Origin: Apodemus sylvaticus
Taxonomy: Eukaryota; Chordata; Mammalia; Rodentia; Muridae
Direction of reading: 5' to 3'
NCBI RefSeq assembly: GCF_947179515.1
Contig: NC_067472.1
Coordinates: 168,907,275 to 168,971,274, forward strand
DNA: 64,000 bases
The notes below the pieces were generated by a model that was not told the DNA's origin, ran no database searches, and worked only from the letters and a program-made list of their open reading frames with translations. Position numbers and translations under genes: made by a program. Positions 1-12,979 of this stretch are shown here, piece after piece (position 1 is the stretch's first letter; every line of letters starts with the position of its first letter).

Positions 1-248
1 AACCCGTGACTCCCTGATACATAGTGATGTGTTTGTTGGCTTCAGGAAAGGATTCCTGCTTGCTTCTAGGAAACAGGGCTTGCTCTTCCTCTACCCGGAG
101 GCTTCTCTGAGTGACTCCCCTTAATAAACAGTCTATGGGGTTTCCTTTCAGCCCAGAGGACTGTCCTTTGCTGGTATAGCCTGTAGCTCATTCTGAGGGT
201 TCCCATGGGGCAAGGAGCCAGCCTCATCACCATGGCTACTTTTCTTGT

Positions 249-286
<38 letters not shown>

Positions 287-1690
287 AGAAGAAGAAGAAG
301 AAAACTGAAACCAAAAAGCGGGGACACAGGGTATCTAGTGGCCAAGTAGAAACTTGCACCTGGCCTTCTAATCATCCAGTTCCAGGGGTCCTGTGGGCAG
401 TTCTGCCCTGGAGGAGCCAGAGATGGGACACACAGCACGTGTCAGCAGCCTGGCCTGGAGCAGAGGCTGCTGTGTGTCTGCAAATCCAGCTGGGGGTGTG
501 GGAGGCCCCACCTGGGTCTGGGAATAGAGCCTGACCCACAGGTGGCCACCACAGGGAGCTCTGGCAGGCAGGGTACTGCAGGCCACTCAATCTCTCAGCC
601 TAGGTCTCCTGCCTGCAGGGCTCAGCCTGTGGAAGGATCAGGAATCAGCCCCAGCAGGCCACGTGGCACACATTCCCAGGCTCTGGCTGTCCCTATAGGC
701 CTTGTCCTTTTCTGTGGTGTTGGGGATGGAACCCATGCCTGGTAAACATTATCCCTCATACACCTCCCTGTGTGACACTGAAGTGTCTCAGTTACGCCAG
801 AGTCTCCCTCCACACTGCAGGTGCCGCTGTGTACCAGGCATGGCTGTCAATGCAGGCGGCTCGAAGGAGACAGGCTCCTTCCATCCTACGTCCCTTTGAG
901 GATGTCCTGAGTCACTAAACCCCTTTGACAGAAGAGAAAGCTGAGACCAGGGCATGTTAGGGTCAGCCTCTGCCCAGCAGGCCAGCTTCCCAGGCACCAG
1001 GCCTCACTACCTCCTCAGCATGTGCCCGGAAATGACCTCTACTGTAGACTCACACCTTAAGGGCGGAGGCTGAGGGCATGTGTCCTTCTGTTCTTAAACC
1101 GAGAGACTCGCTTGAGAAGTTGGAGGTTTGTCCACCACGTGTCTCCAGAGCCTTGCCTAGCACACAGCATGGGCACATAGCACGTTCTGTTTAGGTGAGC
1201 TGAGGGCAGGAAGGAGGGACTAGTGGATACAACCCACCTGTTGGCAAGTGGGCTCGGGATTCAGGCACTGCACCAGATGTTTTTCTGAACTGTTGCAAAC
1301 TCCTTAAACCCGAGCCGGAGGTGTGTGACGGCCACCACCACACCAATGCAGGCACCAACGTGGGATCTGCAATACCTAAAGGGTTAAGTTCAATAGGCCC
1401 TGGTGACAATAGGCCTGGGCTCTGTCCCATCCACCATGGCTCTGTGTGGGAGCTGTGGGGGCACTCTAGAGAAGGAAGCTCTCTGAGGTAAATACAATGT
1501 GCAGAGACCAGAGGAGCAAAGCCTGCTTGAACAGGCCCTGGGGGAGGACACCGGAGGATTGTGACAGAGTTCCACCATTGACTCCTGGGTTCAGGGGGTC
1601 GGTGTGGCTTCTGTGTGAAAGACAGACTGTGTGACTGAGTGAGGTTGCTAAGGACAGACATCAGGAGAGCCCTGAGGAAGAGCCTGTCTC
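1..1690. other. Intergenic, no gene recognised
   Basis: No coding region or clear SINE seen. The only distinctive element is an A-rich run (about 251-284) followed by GAA repeats to about 300, probably the tail of an old retroposed element. Open frames here are short and shared between strands. Confidence 0.6.
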
Positions 1691-1800
1691 CTAGGCTCTG
1701 AAGCCCTGGTTTGGCTAATGTGAGCCAAATTATACCCTTCCTCAGCGTTGCTTCTGGTGGCAGTGTTTCATCACAGCAGCAGACAAGTAACTGACATATG
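1690..1800 (+). mobile_element. 3' fragment of an MT/MaLR-type LTR
   Basis: Ends with the diverged motif ggcagtgtttcatcacagcagcagac, cited here only in its core tttcatcacagcag, which is shared with the LTR ends at 12.9, 22.6 and 27.3 kb. Degenerate and truncated. Confidence 0.45.
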
Positions 1801-2049
1801 CCCCCAACCCCACCTCCAGAATAGACTCTCAGAGAAGCCCAAGGAAATCCACAACAAGATCAATGCATTAGGGAACTGCTGCCCACAGGGATCAGTCTAG
1901 AAAAGTCTTATATGTGGCTTGACTGTTGAAGTGCTAGAGATTAACACAGAGACTCCTATAACTGGCAGGGAAGAGTGTCTTACCGAGTCCCTCACTACCA
2001 AAATCCACAATGCTCTGGTCCCTTGAATAAAATGGTACACATGGGTATG

Positions 2050-2945
2050 TTTGTGTGTGTGTGTGTGTGTGTTTATGTGTGTGTCCATGTGTATGTTTAT
2101 GTGTGTGCACGTTATGTGAGTGTGGTACATTTGTATATACATATGTTAATATGTATATTTATATATTCACATGAATATATTTGTTTTGTGTGCAAATTTA
2201 TATCTGTGTACCTGTGTGTATATGTGTGTACATATATATATTTAAGTGTGTTTACATATATCTAATTTTGTTTGAAGCTATGTTTGTGTGTACATGCATG
2301 TATTTATGTGCATACATTATATATCTATGTTTGCAAATGTATATTTATGTGTGAGTACATGTGTACTTTAGTGTGTACATGTATATGGGTGTGTGTATGT
2401 TTCTGGTTTGTATATTTGTATATGCTTATGTGTGTATGTGTGTTTTTTTAAGATTTATTTATTTATTATATGTAAGTATACTGTAGCTGTCTTCAGACAC
2501 CCCAAAAGAGGGTGTCAGATCTTATTACATGGTTGTGGGCCACCCGTGTGGTTGCTGGGGATTGAATTCAGGACCTCTGGAAGAGCAGTCAGTGCTCTTA
2601 ACTGCTGAACCATCTCTCCAGTCCATATATGTATATGTTAATGTGAGTACATAAGTATATTTATGTTTGTTTTTACATGTGTGAATTTGAATGTGTGTAC
2701 ATGTATGTGTTTATGTGTATATTCATGTGTCTGTGCATGTATCTTTCTGTTTGTGTATATACATATGCATGCTTATATATGTATGTATGTGCATGTTTAT
2801 ATATTACAAGTGTATATGCTTGTGCATGTGTATATTTGTGTGTACACGTTTCTATGTACATGTGTGCATGCTTTTGTGTGTGTGTGTTTATTTTAGTTTC
2901 ACATGTGTATGTGCTTGTGTGAACATGTATATACTATGTTTGTAC
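2050..2945 (+). repeat. TG/TATG-rich simple-repeat tract
   Basis: About 0.9 kb of (TG)n, TGTATG and ATATGTAT-type low-complexity DNA, interrupted by a B2 element. It yields long Cys/Val/Tyr-rich spurious frames on both strands. Confidence 0.9.
2443..2624 (-). mobile_element. B2 SINE
   Basis: Reverse-oriented B2: T-rich tail at left, then the B2 body ending ccatctctccagtcc. Inserted in the TG-rich tract. Confidence 0.92.
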
Positions 2946-4431
2946 ATGCACACACCAAGAGTAGGACCTCAGTGCGCACTGATCTACTTCTGCATTAGTA
3001 CACCAGTGTCCAGGAACGCTGTTATAATAATGTTCTCATGTGTGCTGATTTCTAGTCAATGTGCAATCAGTTCTCTTATGGTACATCTGTGGGAAGGCTT
3101 TGGGAACTCCTGCCTCTGTACTCTTACTACCGTTTGCTCTACCTAATTCTTCATCCCAGTGCACTGCTCTATTCCTAAAAGTGTGGGCTCAGCTATTCTA
3201 GCTTAAGCATATGGGAAGCTGTGCGAGCACTGCATCTGCTCTGCGGTAGTTGCACATCACCTTACACTCTGTGGTAGATGCACATCACTTTACACTTTGG
3301 CAGTAGCACATCGGTTTTTGAAGGATGCCCTTGTGTCATGTTCTCATAACAGATGTGTGAACACTGCCCTAACAGTACATCCGTGTTCATCCATCTACTA
3401 GTATATCCTTCTGTGCTCCTGTCTAGAACCTCAGTGAGCACCAGTAGTCTGCTTCCATGAGTCTGGAAGTCGTATCACACTTGAGTACATTTCTGTAATA
3501 GAAGTTGCACTTGGAGATCCGTGACTGTGGCTATAATGGAACATGCAAGAATATTCCTCTCATAGTGAGTCCATGTGTGCTCGGTTGGATTCCCACATGT
3601 GCTGGACTAGTATCCGTCATAGCCTGCTGTTCATGCACATCCATGTATCCTGATATGCTGTTAAGAATGTGCACATAGACTCTTCGAGTGCCTCCCTCTA
3701 CTCCTGCACTAGAGCCTCAGTGTCCAGGGGCAGTGCTGCATTCTGATAAATGTTTGCTTATATCTGCTGCAGGCATTTATGGTGCATTAGTGGCATAGCT
3801 GTTCTTGCAGTCGTATGGTAAATCCCATTTGCACAGCGTGCTACCCCCTCTCGGTTCACCGCTCTAATGCTCTACAATGTGTGCTGCTGTTCTCATTCAG
3901 GCTTGCGTGGAGTCATGCATATCCATCCATCCACTGCGTTGTAAATGCATATCAGTTTACACTGCAGCAGGAGCACACTGGCTTTGGCAAAGACACCATT
4001 GTGTAGGAATTTAGCAGTAGACACCTGTGTGCTGCTCCGCTAGTGTGCAGAGGTGGAGTAGTACATCCTCGTGAGCTCCTGCCTAGTGATTCCACGTGTG
4101 TGGATGTCCAAGACCCGTAAGTTCTGCTGTAGTACTCTCTTTGTGTGCTTTTCAGTAATAGTACTGTGTGCAGCTGAATCCATTTATCCACGAGTACTGC
4201 TTTACAAGAACATGTGTATGTGCTTCTCTAATATGGAATCCATGTGCACGCCTTTACTTTCATGAACACTAGTCTACAATGGAGTACAGGCACAGGAGCT
4301 CACACGAATATAAAGTAAAGGACTGTTCATGGATTCGTTATAAGAGATTGGATCATACATGTTCTCTGCACATGAATCATATTAGTAAAGCATTAGTTGT
4401 ATCTTCTGTGCATGAATTATATTAGTAGAGC

Positions 4432-4457
4432 ATCACACACACACACACACACACACA
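4432..4457. repeat. (CA)n microsatellite
   Basis: About 13 CA dinucleotides within the degenerate array. Confidence 0.9.
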
Positions 4458-4497
4458 TCTAAAGCGCTACACACAGCATCTCTGTAAAAACCTGTAA

Positions 4498-4695
4498 GCC
4501 GGGTGGTGGTGGCGCACGCCTGTAATCCCAGCACTCTGGGAGGCTGAGGCAGGTGGCTTTCTGAGTTCAAGGCCAGCCTGGTCTACAGAGTGAGTTCCAG
4601 GACAGCCAGGGCTACACAGAGAAACCCTGTCTCGAAAAAACCAAATCCCAAAAATCCCAAAAGAACAACAACAACAACAACAAAAAAAAAAAAAA
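4498..4695 (+). mobile_element. B1 SINE with target-site duplication
   Basis: Near-consensus B1 with an A-rich tail. The flanks aaaaacctgta (before 4498) and aacctgta (from about 4694) form a direct repeat, showing insertion into the pre-existing array. Confidence 0.95.
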
Positions 4696-7600
4696 ACCTG
4701 TAGAAGACACAGCTGTCTCTGTGTTCATAGATAAAGCACCACACCTGGACGCCCACGTTCAGCCATACGCAGATGTCTTATTTCAGCAAAGCACATGAAT
4801 TTAATAACACAGCTCATGGATCTAGGACACTGGCATTCAGGAAAGGACTAGACAGGAACCCACAAAGATTCATTAGTATTTTATGCACATGACTCATATT
4901 AATAGAGCCCCGCACATGCGTCAGTTACTAACGCACTACACAATGGCATCTGTGTAAAAACCTGTAGGAGCCACAGAGGTCCTTGCGCTCACAGATGAGC
5001 GCAGTGTTAAACAGTCAGGGTTGTCGCTCCAAAGAAAAGAATGCACGAGCGGTTCTCTACACAGAAGGCTGGGAGTGGGTATGGCTAACAGCCTGGGAAC
5101 CTTTGCACTGTGTGGCTGAGACCACAGTGGGTCCTCCCCCAGACCTTTTTATCATAAGCTTCTTTTTCTCAGTCAGTCTGCAGAGCCCGTCATTATAGAC
5201 CTTACAAAGTCTCGATGTAGTCATGTCTGCTCTGTGTTTAGCTTACATCGATCTTCAAAGAGACTTATGTATGTTTTGCTGTGCATGTGGGCTTGAGATA
5301 ATTATCACCAGGATAAGTTTTCACCAAATTGTGCTGTGCTTCAATATGCCTAAGATAAACTACTCTAGAAGTTTGACCCAACACTGGCTACTTACCCGTG
5401 TTGCACTAAACTGCCTCCCGTGGATTGCCTCTCTGCAGTTCACGGAGGTCATCGCAAAAACCGATGTCCTACTGTAGCGGAACTAATGTGCATTTATAGC
5501 AGAGTAGGCAGATGTAACTGCAGCTCTGGAGAGGCCTGCAATAGAACAACACTGGACGCATTTTCAGGAGTAGAGCTGGGATTTACAAGCACACAATATA
5601 CTCGAAAATGCACAGCCACAAATCCAGCTGCACCACTGACACACCCCGTGCAGACGCCCTGCACCAGGAGTGAGCATGGGTTTACTAGAAGTGCAAATGA
5701 GATGCAGTCATGGCTGCACCCTCTGCATGGAAGACGTGCCTTGAAAGCAGATGTCCGAACATCTGCACGCACGCGTATTTAACAGCACATCCAAACACAC
5801 TGGAATTGCTCAGCATCGGTCCAGATTGTGTGCCAGGACATCGGCACACAGGAAATTCAGCTAAAGCAGTGTTTGGGGGTGATCGCTCTCCTAGTGAATT
5901 CACGTTCACTCATCTCGTGCTTAAATGTGGCTGCTGTGTTCGTACGCCACTGGGGACTGCTGTTGGTGGATTTCCATTGGATTTGTTAACTGCTCATCAG
6001 TTTAGGCAGCGGTAGTAGTAAATGAGTTTTGGGAAAGAGGCCATTGTGTAATGCCTTACTATTATATCCATGTGTGGAGACTAGCCCATTGTGTGCACCG
6101 AGGCACTATTGCACCTTTCAGTGTGCCTGTGTATGGCTTTCATGGGTGTTTATAACTGACATCCAGGAGTCCTCTGTAATACTACATTCACGTGCCTCTC
6201 AGTAATACCACATCTGTGTATGGCTATACTCAGACCATGTGTGCTGCTTTCTGAGGACACGTGGTATCATGCCTATAACATGGAATTCATGCCCACTCCT
6301 TCACATGCATTTGCATGGATGCTGGATGATGCTGCATCCCTTGTGTGGACCACAGGAACCTGACAGCGAGCTGTTCCGAAGTGCTAGTCTGTGCATGGAA
6401 ACACTCCCGAGACCTCCGTGTGTGCTCTTGTATGCCTGCATTAGCACTGCAGCATCCTGGTGGGGTATTAGAATGGTCTTCTCAGATGAGCTGCTTTCTA
6501 GTGAATCTTCTATCGCTTCTGTTACTGTGTTGGTACCTGAATCACACAGGACAATAGAAGAGAGACACCCGAGGATGAAATCAGGCTTTGCAGCCACAGA
6601 GAGAAACAAACTCTGTGGACTGAACCTCGGCCAGCCTCGCAGACGCATATTTATTGGTTGCACAAAACTTATTTTTAGAGTAAAACAGATTCGTCATACT
6701 AAAAGTCAGATCTAATCTCTGTGTTTCTTGACGAAGCACCTCACCCTTGCAGCTTCTGTCCTTACTGTGGGCACCATCTGCAGTACTCAGTGATGCAATG
6801 CATTCCTGGTTTGCCAGGACTACCTTGTGACTAAAGTCATGCAAAGCTCCTTCAGAAAAAGCTCTATACATCACAGAGAGCAATCCCTGTTCTCTCCAAC
6901 GGTTTCTTCAAGGTCTAAGTACTCCCAGAAAACAATTTCTTCAATGTGATGTTTACAGCAGACACCGTGACTACTAAATCTCTCACCACCTCGCAGTGCA
7001 TCTGTGCGTGGTGCATTGGGACAAATGTTCCTGCCGCTTTCGTTTTTATCGCATTGCGTAACTGTCCATCCTGGTGCACGCCTCTATTCCTAAAAATGTG
7101 TGCGCTGCAGGTCTAGCTCAGGCATGGTCATAGCTGTACAGTAAATTATTCTGTTTTATGGTAAATGCACATCAGCTTACACGGCATGCTAGTACATCAG
7201 TTTTGCAAAGACGCCATCGCACGGTGCTTGCATGATAAGCGTGTGTGCTAGGATCTTCGAGCACATTCACTGGCTGTGATACACTAGAATAGCCTTGTGT
7301 GCTCCTCTAGCTCTTCCATGAGTGCAAATGTCATTGAAATTAATGACCATTATTGAATCCATGTCCAGACATTTACTTCTCTTTCCATCTGTGCGACTGT
7401 ACTAGTAAACCTATATAGGCTGATGTTCGTGAACATCTGGTGCTCTGATGTGCTGGTAAATGCATGGATACACGGGCACTAGGACATTGCTGTGCCCTGC
7501 CCTATGTCTACACTAGTAGTTCAACTCCAGTTGTACTGCTATAATAATGCCTTCATGTGTGCTGCTTTCAAGTAAACCTGTGACTACTGTTCCAACAGAT

Positions 7601-8657
7601 CCACGTTCAATGCCACCTTTATTGGTTCTGCACCCTTCCTTACCTCCATTTACAATGTGTGGGTGTCCATCCCAGACACTGATCTTCAGGTGTGTGCAGA
7701 GCATGGCATGTCCGTCCATCTGCTGTGCTGTAAATTCACATCAGTTTACACTGCAGGTAATCAGTGTACATCAGTCATTGTAAACAGGCCGCTGTGTAGA
7801 GCTTTCATTCCAGAGCGATGCTCTCTAATACACGCATGCGCAGCGATGTTGTCGTCTATCCTTGTGTGTTCCGGCCTAGCACTCCCTTAGGTTCTGATGC
7901 TGTACATTTGTTAGACTTGCTGTAGTATTGGATCCGTGTATGTCTCCGTAATAGTACATCTGTGTACTGTTGTGTGACAACATCCATATGGGCTACAATA
8001 TGAGAACATCCTTGATCATTCACTAAATACTGAATCCTTGCTCCTTTACCTACATTTCCATGTGTGATGCTATATTTAGACACCCATGGGACTGCTGTTC
8101 ACAGACCTCCGTATGTTCCGATGTGGGAGTAAACACACAGACGCGCCAGTATTAGAGCATCAGTGAGTGTGTTGACTCCTGTAGTACTGAATCCATGTGC
8201 ACTTCTCTGCTTGTATTTCCACGTCTGCTGCTGTAGCAACACCCTCATGTAGTCTGCTGTTCGTGGACACGATGTACTCAGATTGCTAGTAAGCACATAG
8301 ACACACTGTATAATATTCGCTGCTCTATTTCTGCACGACTCCGTCCATATCCCGAGGCCTCACTATGACAGTTTTCTCGTGTGCACTGCTCCTGGTAAAT
8401 CTGTGATGGTGTCTGTTGCCATACAACAGTGCTCAGTGCGTTGGTAACAAACCGTGCTTGAGTTGGTTGAGCAGGCATTTGCCTGCGTCCTGGGCCCTCT
8501 TCCAACCAGGTGCTCTGCCCGTCTAAATCTTCTGTTTTAAGTCAGAAGTGTGCAGAGCAGCTCGCCCATCTGCTAAGCTGTGAATGCCATCTGTTTCCAC
8601 AAAGTGGTAAAACATCTGCAAAGACACCATCGGGTAATGCTTTAGAAATAAATGCAT

Positions 8658-8830
8658 CGCTGGGCGGTGTTGGCACACACCTTTAGTCCCAGTACTTGGG
8701 AAGCAGAGGCGGGTGGATCGCTGAGTTCAAGGCCAGGCTGATCCAGGACAGCCATGGCTACAGAAAAGCCAGAGAGAGAGAGACAGAGAGACACAGAGAC
8801 ACAGACAGACAGACAGACAGACAGACAGAG
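8658..8830 (+). mobile_element. B1 SINE with (AGAC)n tail
   Basis: B1 body from gctgggcggtg, followed by a GA and ACAG-repeat tail to about 8830. Confidence 0.9.
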
Positions 8831-10064
8831 AATGTGTGTGAGCGCTCTAGTAACATATTCATGCATAATGATGTTCTAGGGCATCCTTTTTAGCTCCTGT
8901 TTAGTATTTTTGTGAGCGCTGGGGTTGGAGATCCACAATTCCTACCATACTTTTGCATTAACATGTTTTTAGTCTCTCTGCGTTCACCTGTTCTTGGGCA
9001 TGCGTGTGTGCTGCCTTATGGGAACAAGCACGATCTCCCCTCCAGTACATGTACACTCCTCTACCTGTATTTTCATGCACGTGTCTGTACGAGCACACCC
9101 ATTTCTGACCACTGTATGCAAACATCCAGGTGTTCTGATGTGCTAGCAAACACATTTACACACTGATACTAGGCCACAAGTGTGCATGTGTCTGCCTCTG
9201 CACTAGTTCAGCGTTCAAGTGTGCTATCGTATGTCCCAGTGTGCCGCGTCATTGCTAATACCTCTTGCACTGCTGTTCTGCTTAATTAAAGCTCAGAGCC
9301 ACACAAGCACACCCATCTGCTTGTCAATCCCCACCAGTGTGTGCTGTGGCAGCAGCACACTGATTTCACAGAAATGCTATTGTGCAGTGTTTTGGTAATA
9401 GATGCGTTCGCAGTGCTCTTCAGGGACATCCATGTGCAGTGGTATATTTAGCGTATTGCATATGCTCCTACCTAGTGTTTTCGTGAGTGCTGATTCCATA
9501 CATGCTTCCTTCTATAGTACTGCCACACTCCTGTGTGTCCCTATAATAGGATATCTATTATACCCATGCATGGTTTGACTCTAACATCCATGGTGCTGCT
9601 TTCCAAGGAATTCATGATCACTCCTGTAAAAGTGAATCACTGTGCACTCTTTATGTGTAGTTCCACGGGCGCCCCTGTGCTAGGAGATGCACGGACATGT
9701 ATGTGCTCTTATGTGGGAGTAAATACACTGGCACACTGATATGAGGACGTCAGTACACACTGGTACACCACTGGCCTTCAGTGGCCAGGTACGCTGAAAT
9801 AATGCCATTCTCATATGCACTGCTTTCTACTACTGTGCTCACACCTCCCCCAGCACAGCATCTGTATCTGCAGGAAGGGTGTTAGTGGTCCTCGCTGTTT
9901 CCGGTTACCTCTGCCTGCACTGTGAACTTGTCCCTCTCTGGCCCTGCTCCACCCCTAAAGAACGTGTGCTCTGCCGTTCTGGCTCACTGCGCACACTGTG
10001 CATGAACCCCCATCTCCCTCTGCCAACAAAACTCACTAGGAGATAAATTCAAGAAACAGAGGAG

Positions 10065-10340
10065 GGGCTGGAGAGATGGTTCAGTGGTTAAGAACACTTC
10101 CTGTTCTTGCCAAGGATCCAGATTCAGTTTCCAGCACCCACATGGTGGCTCACAACCGTCTATCTATAACTTGGGTTTCAGGGGATCTGACTCCTTCCTC
10201 TGACCTCAGAGGGAGCCAGGCATGCATGTGGTGCATGTACATACATACATACACACATACATACATACATACATATACATACACACATACATACACACAT
10301 GCATGCATACATACAGGTAAGCAAAACCCTCATACATATA
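10065..10340 (+). mobile_element. B2 SINE followed by (ACAT)n
   Basis: Starts ggggctggagagatggttca; its 3' part grades into an (ACAT)n microsatellite at about 10234-10315. It lies just right of the repeat array. Confidence 0.9.
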
Positions 10341-10349
10341 AATATCATT

Positions 10350-11925
10350 CTAAAAAGAAAGGCTATTTAAAACAAAAGGAAGACAGTTTACAAAAGGACA
10401 GAGGCAAGAGAGAGGTAACATTTAGCAGAAAAGGGAAGGAGTGATAGAAAAGGAGGTCTGGCTGGACAGTGAGGGCTCCATGGGATCTCAGCATCACGTA
10501 CAAACAAGGGTCCTGGGGCGGAGGTTAGGAGATGAAGGTATAGCCACACCCTTGCCTGACTGGTTGGTGCACACATCTGTCGTCCTCGTGATACAGATTG
10601 CTGGTCAGCTATGCTACAGGGCATCTGAGTCAGGAATACACCTCAGGCAGAGCCAAAAGCTTGGCTTGTGAGTCTTCAGGGACATAGCAGCCAGGACCTG
10701 TGATCAGCAGCTGCCTGCCTCTGCACTGTAGGGCCCTTCTTCGTGTCTCAGCTTCTCCTGAAGTTTACAAAACACAGACACAGACACATAGGGCCAACTT
10801 GGTTTGCAAAGGAGGCATGAAGGACTTTGGCTGTGACATCTGCAAATATCCTGACAGACCCTGAGAAGAGGAGCACAGAGCGACAAGTTTACTAAACTGT
10901 TGGCAGATGCACCATCTAGTTCCGTGTGCAGTTGGTTGGTTGGTTGATCAGTTAGTTTGTTTGAGGAAGGGTCTTACACTGTAACTCTAGCTGACCTGGA
11001 GCTTGCTAAGTAGACCAGACCTTGACCTCACAGAGATCCACCTACCTCTGCTTCTCCTGTGCTGGGGTCAAAGGTGTGCCCCACCACATCCCACCCATTT
11101 TGAGGTTTTGTCTGACTAGAATATCATCTGGTCCTGCCCCTGACCTACTGCAGCACTCAGGAGAGCAGGTACAAACTCTCCCGGGCAGAGGTAAAGCTGG
11201 TCCTAGTGATGGGGGGCATGAGACAGACAATCCCACCCCAGCCAGGGCAGTGCCAGAGAGCCTGCCCTGGCGGCATGAGCACAGGAGGCCAACTCCACTA
11301 TCTAGGGCTTTGAGTTGGCCTGCCCAACAACTACCAGTCTATGAACTGCTAGAGCTTGTGAAGAGGCTGGTCCTCCAGAACCAAAGATGCAGAATCTCCA
11401 TGACCCAAGGCAAGCAGACGATATCTGAGAGGAGTACCAGTGAGGATGCAGTATTGATGGTGTAGCAGAAGCCAGAGGCCTTGGAACTAGACCAACGACT
11501 CACTGCAATGAACGTTTGTAAGTAAAGATTTGTGGGTGAAGGGTGTACTGTGGGGACACACTATAGACTCCACCACAAGGTGGGTTTGTTTTTGGCTTGT
11601 TTTTGGTTTCTTTTAAGGGAATGGTTGCAAGAGTGAAGGGCACATATGGAGAGATGGTGGATTCGTGGGATTGTAGTGCATGATGTGAAATTCACGAAGA
11701 ATCAGTAAAATAAATTTTTTAAAATTGCTTTCTAGAAATCTTGATACAATGTATCCTACCTCACCTCTAAACAATTACACTCAGTGTGCCTAATACTATG
11801 AATTATAAGCTCTAAGATACAACTTATGTTCCAATATCTATATAATTGTATAATGTCAATTCTCTTCTGCAGAACAGCTGCTGAGATGTATCAAGGCCAC
11901 TACAAGTGTGGGAACATTGGACCAC
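10350..11925. other. Intergenic, no gene recognised
   Basis: Mostly unassigned sequence with a reverse B1 fragment at about 10950-11095. A 147-codon open frame at 11022-11465 starts inside that B1 and has no recognisable domain, so it is not called. Confidence 0.55.
10950..11095 (-). mobile_element. Diverged B1 SINE
   Basis: Reverse B1 signature: gaggaagggtcttacactg, tagctgacctggagcttgc, acctctgcttctcctgtg. Old copy. Confidence 0.7.
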
Positions 11926-12025
11926 GCTGTATCTGGAGCTGGTATTTGGCAGGTGGGTCTCTATGAGTTCAAGGCCAGCCAAAGCTAGATAGTGAGACTC
12001 TGTCTCAAAAATAGATAGATAGATA
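11926..12025 (+). mobile_element. B1 SINE fragment with (ATAG)n tail
   Basis: gtgggtctctatgagttcaa and gagactctgtctcaaaaat are B1-derived, followed by four ATAG units. The 5' half is missing. Confidence 0.7.
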
Positions 12026-12059
12026 ACTTGGCAGAGCCACCACATAATGCTCATCTTGC

Positions 12060-12975
12060 AGGAACAAAAAAGACAAGAGCTATAGGCCATGGAGGCGTAA
12101 GTCAAGGCTGCAGAAAGCTGCTGAGGTCAGGCAGTATGTGGCAGAGTTAGATGTCCTGTAAGGAGGCCCTGGGAGTCCACCGTATGAAGTCTGTGAATGA
12201 ACCAGAAACCCCGGCTGCAGCGGAACCCAGGGATGTTGGAGAGGCCTGGAGTGCAGACCAACTGCCAAGAACGGCTACAGGTATAAAGTGAAGCCAGCAG
12301 AAGAGAAAGGTCCCTTGTACTGTAGGTGACAGCGATGGAGGGGCGGGGCTACCCAAGACACAGAGCCAAGATAAGGGCGGGAGCTGCAGGGTTTGGTGTT
12401 CTCTCTGCTGGGTTTTGGTCTCACCTTGGTCTGATAGTTCCTTGCTTTGCCCCTTTTGGACTGTGAATAGTTACATTATGTCATTGCATATTGAAAATAT
12501 TAGCTTTAATGTATAGAGGCTAAAGTTAAGAATTTGCCTAGGTCTTACAGAGAGACTCTGCGTGGTAGAACAGCTGAGACACTGGAGACTTTTGCCCTTT
12601 TGTGTTATGAGATGGACATGAGGCTGCAGTACCTGAGGTGCAGTGTGAGGATTTACAGCGACGTGTTTGGGTGTCAACTCACGAAGGATGGATTCATGTA
12701 CCACCCTAGGCTGGTGGTCCTGGGTTCTATAAGAAAGCAGGCTGAGCAAGCCAGTGGAAGCAAGGCAGTAAGCAGCACCCCTCCACAGCCTCTGCAGCAG
12801 CCTCTGCAGCAGCCGCTGCCTCCAGGTCCCTGCCCTGTGTGAGTTCCTGTCCTGATTTCCTTCAGTGATGGACAGTGATGTAGAGGTAGAAGCTGAATAA
12901 ACCCTTTCCTCCCCGACCTGCTTTTTGGTCATGGTGTTTTGTCACAGCAATGGAAACCCTAACTAAGATAAACAC
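12060..12975 (+). mobile_element. MaLR remnant: possible internal piece plus 3' LTR
   Basis: 12695-12975 is a clear LTR of the same type as those at 22.3 and 26.9 kb (ctgggttctataagaaagc, gaataaaccctttcctcc, ending ctaactaagata). The 12060-12690 part looks retroviral-internal but is assigned with low confidence. Confidence 0.6.
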
Positions 12976-12979
12976 AATA

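Larger units (their letters stand above)
4300..5000. repeat. Sub-repeat inside the array
   Basis: A second repeated phrase, catgaatcatattagtagagc then catctctgtaaaaacctgta, occurs at about 4365-4400, 4410-4435, 4477-4497 and 4885-4970. It differs from the flanking higher-order unit and is split by the B1 at 4498. Confidence 0.6.
2940..10020. repeat. Degenerate higher-order tandem repeat array, family unknown
   Basis: The same ordered set of short motifs recurs with strong divergence: a cacatcagtttacact module (3283, 3947, 5993, 7168, 7736, 8585, 9325), then an aaagacaccattgtgtaatg module (3317, 3989, 6036, 7206, 8619, 9362), then an agtactgaatccatgtg module, then a gttctgatgtgctagtaaacac module (3650, 7448, 8124, 9135, 9707). 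Between them runs a shorter-period tgtgtgctgctgt/agtacatcc theme. Unit length is roughly 0.6-0.85 kb where adjacent. No coding frame is conserved between units. Two B1 copies (4498, 8658) are later insertions. I do not recognise the family. Confidence 0.75.

Noticed and set aside
2663..3146. Cys/Val/Tyr-rich frames resembling small membrane proteins
   Set aside because: Product of the TG/TATG simple repeat; overlapping equivalents exist in other frames.
6239..6715. 158-codon frame inside the degenerate array, with a 120-codon frame opposite
   Set aside because: Not preserved in the other repeat units and overlapped by an antisense frame; likely chance.
2940..10020. CRISPR-like spaced repeats
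   Set aside because: Repeats are diverged, of unequal spacing and in a mammalian context; no constant direct repeat or spacer length.
11022..11465. 147-codon open frame in the left intergenic region
   Set aside because: Starts within a reverse B1, has no recognisable domain and no supporting splice or promoter signal.
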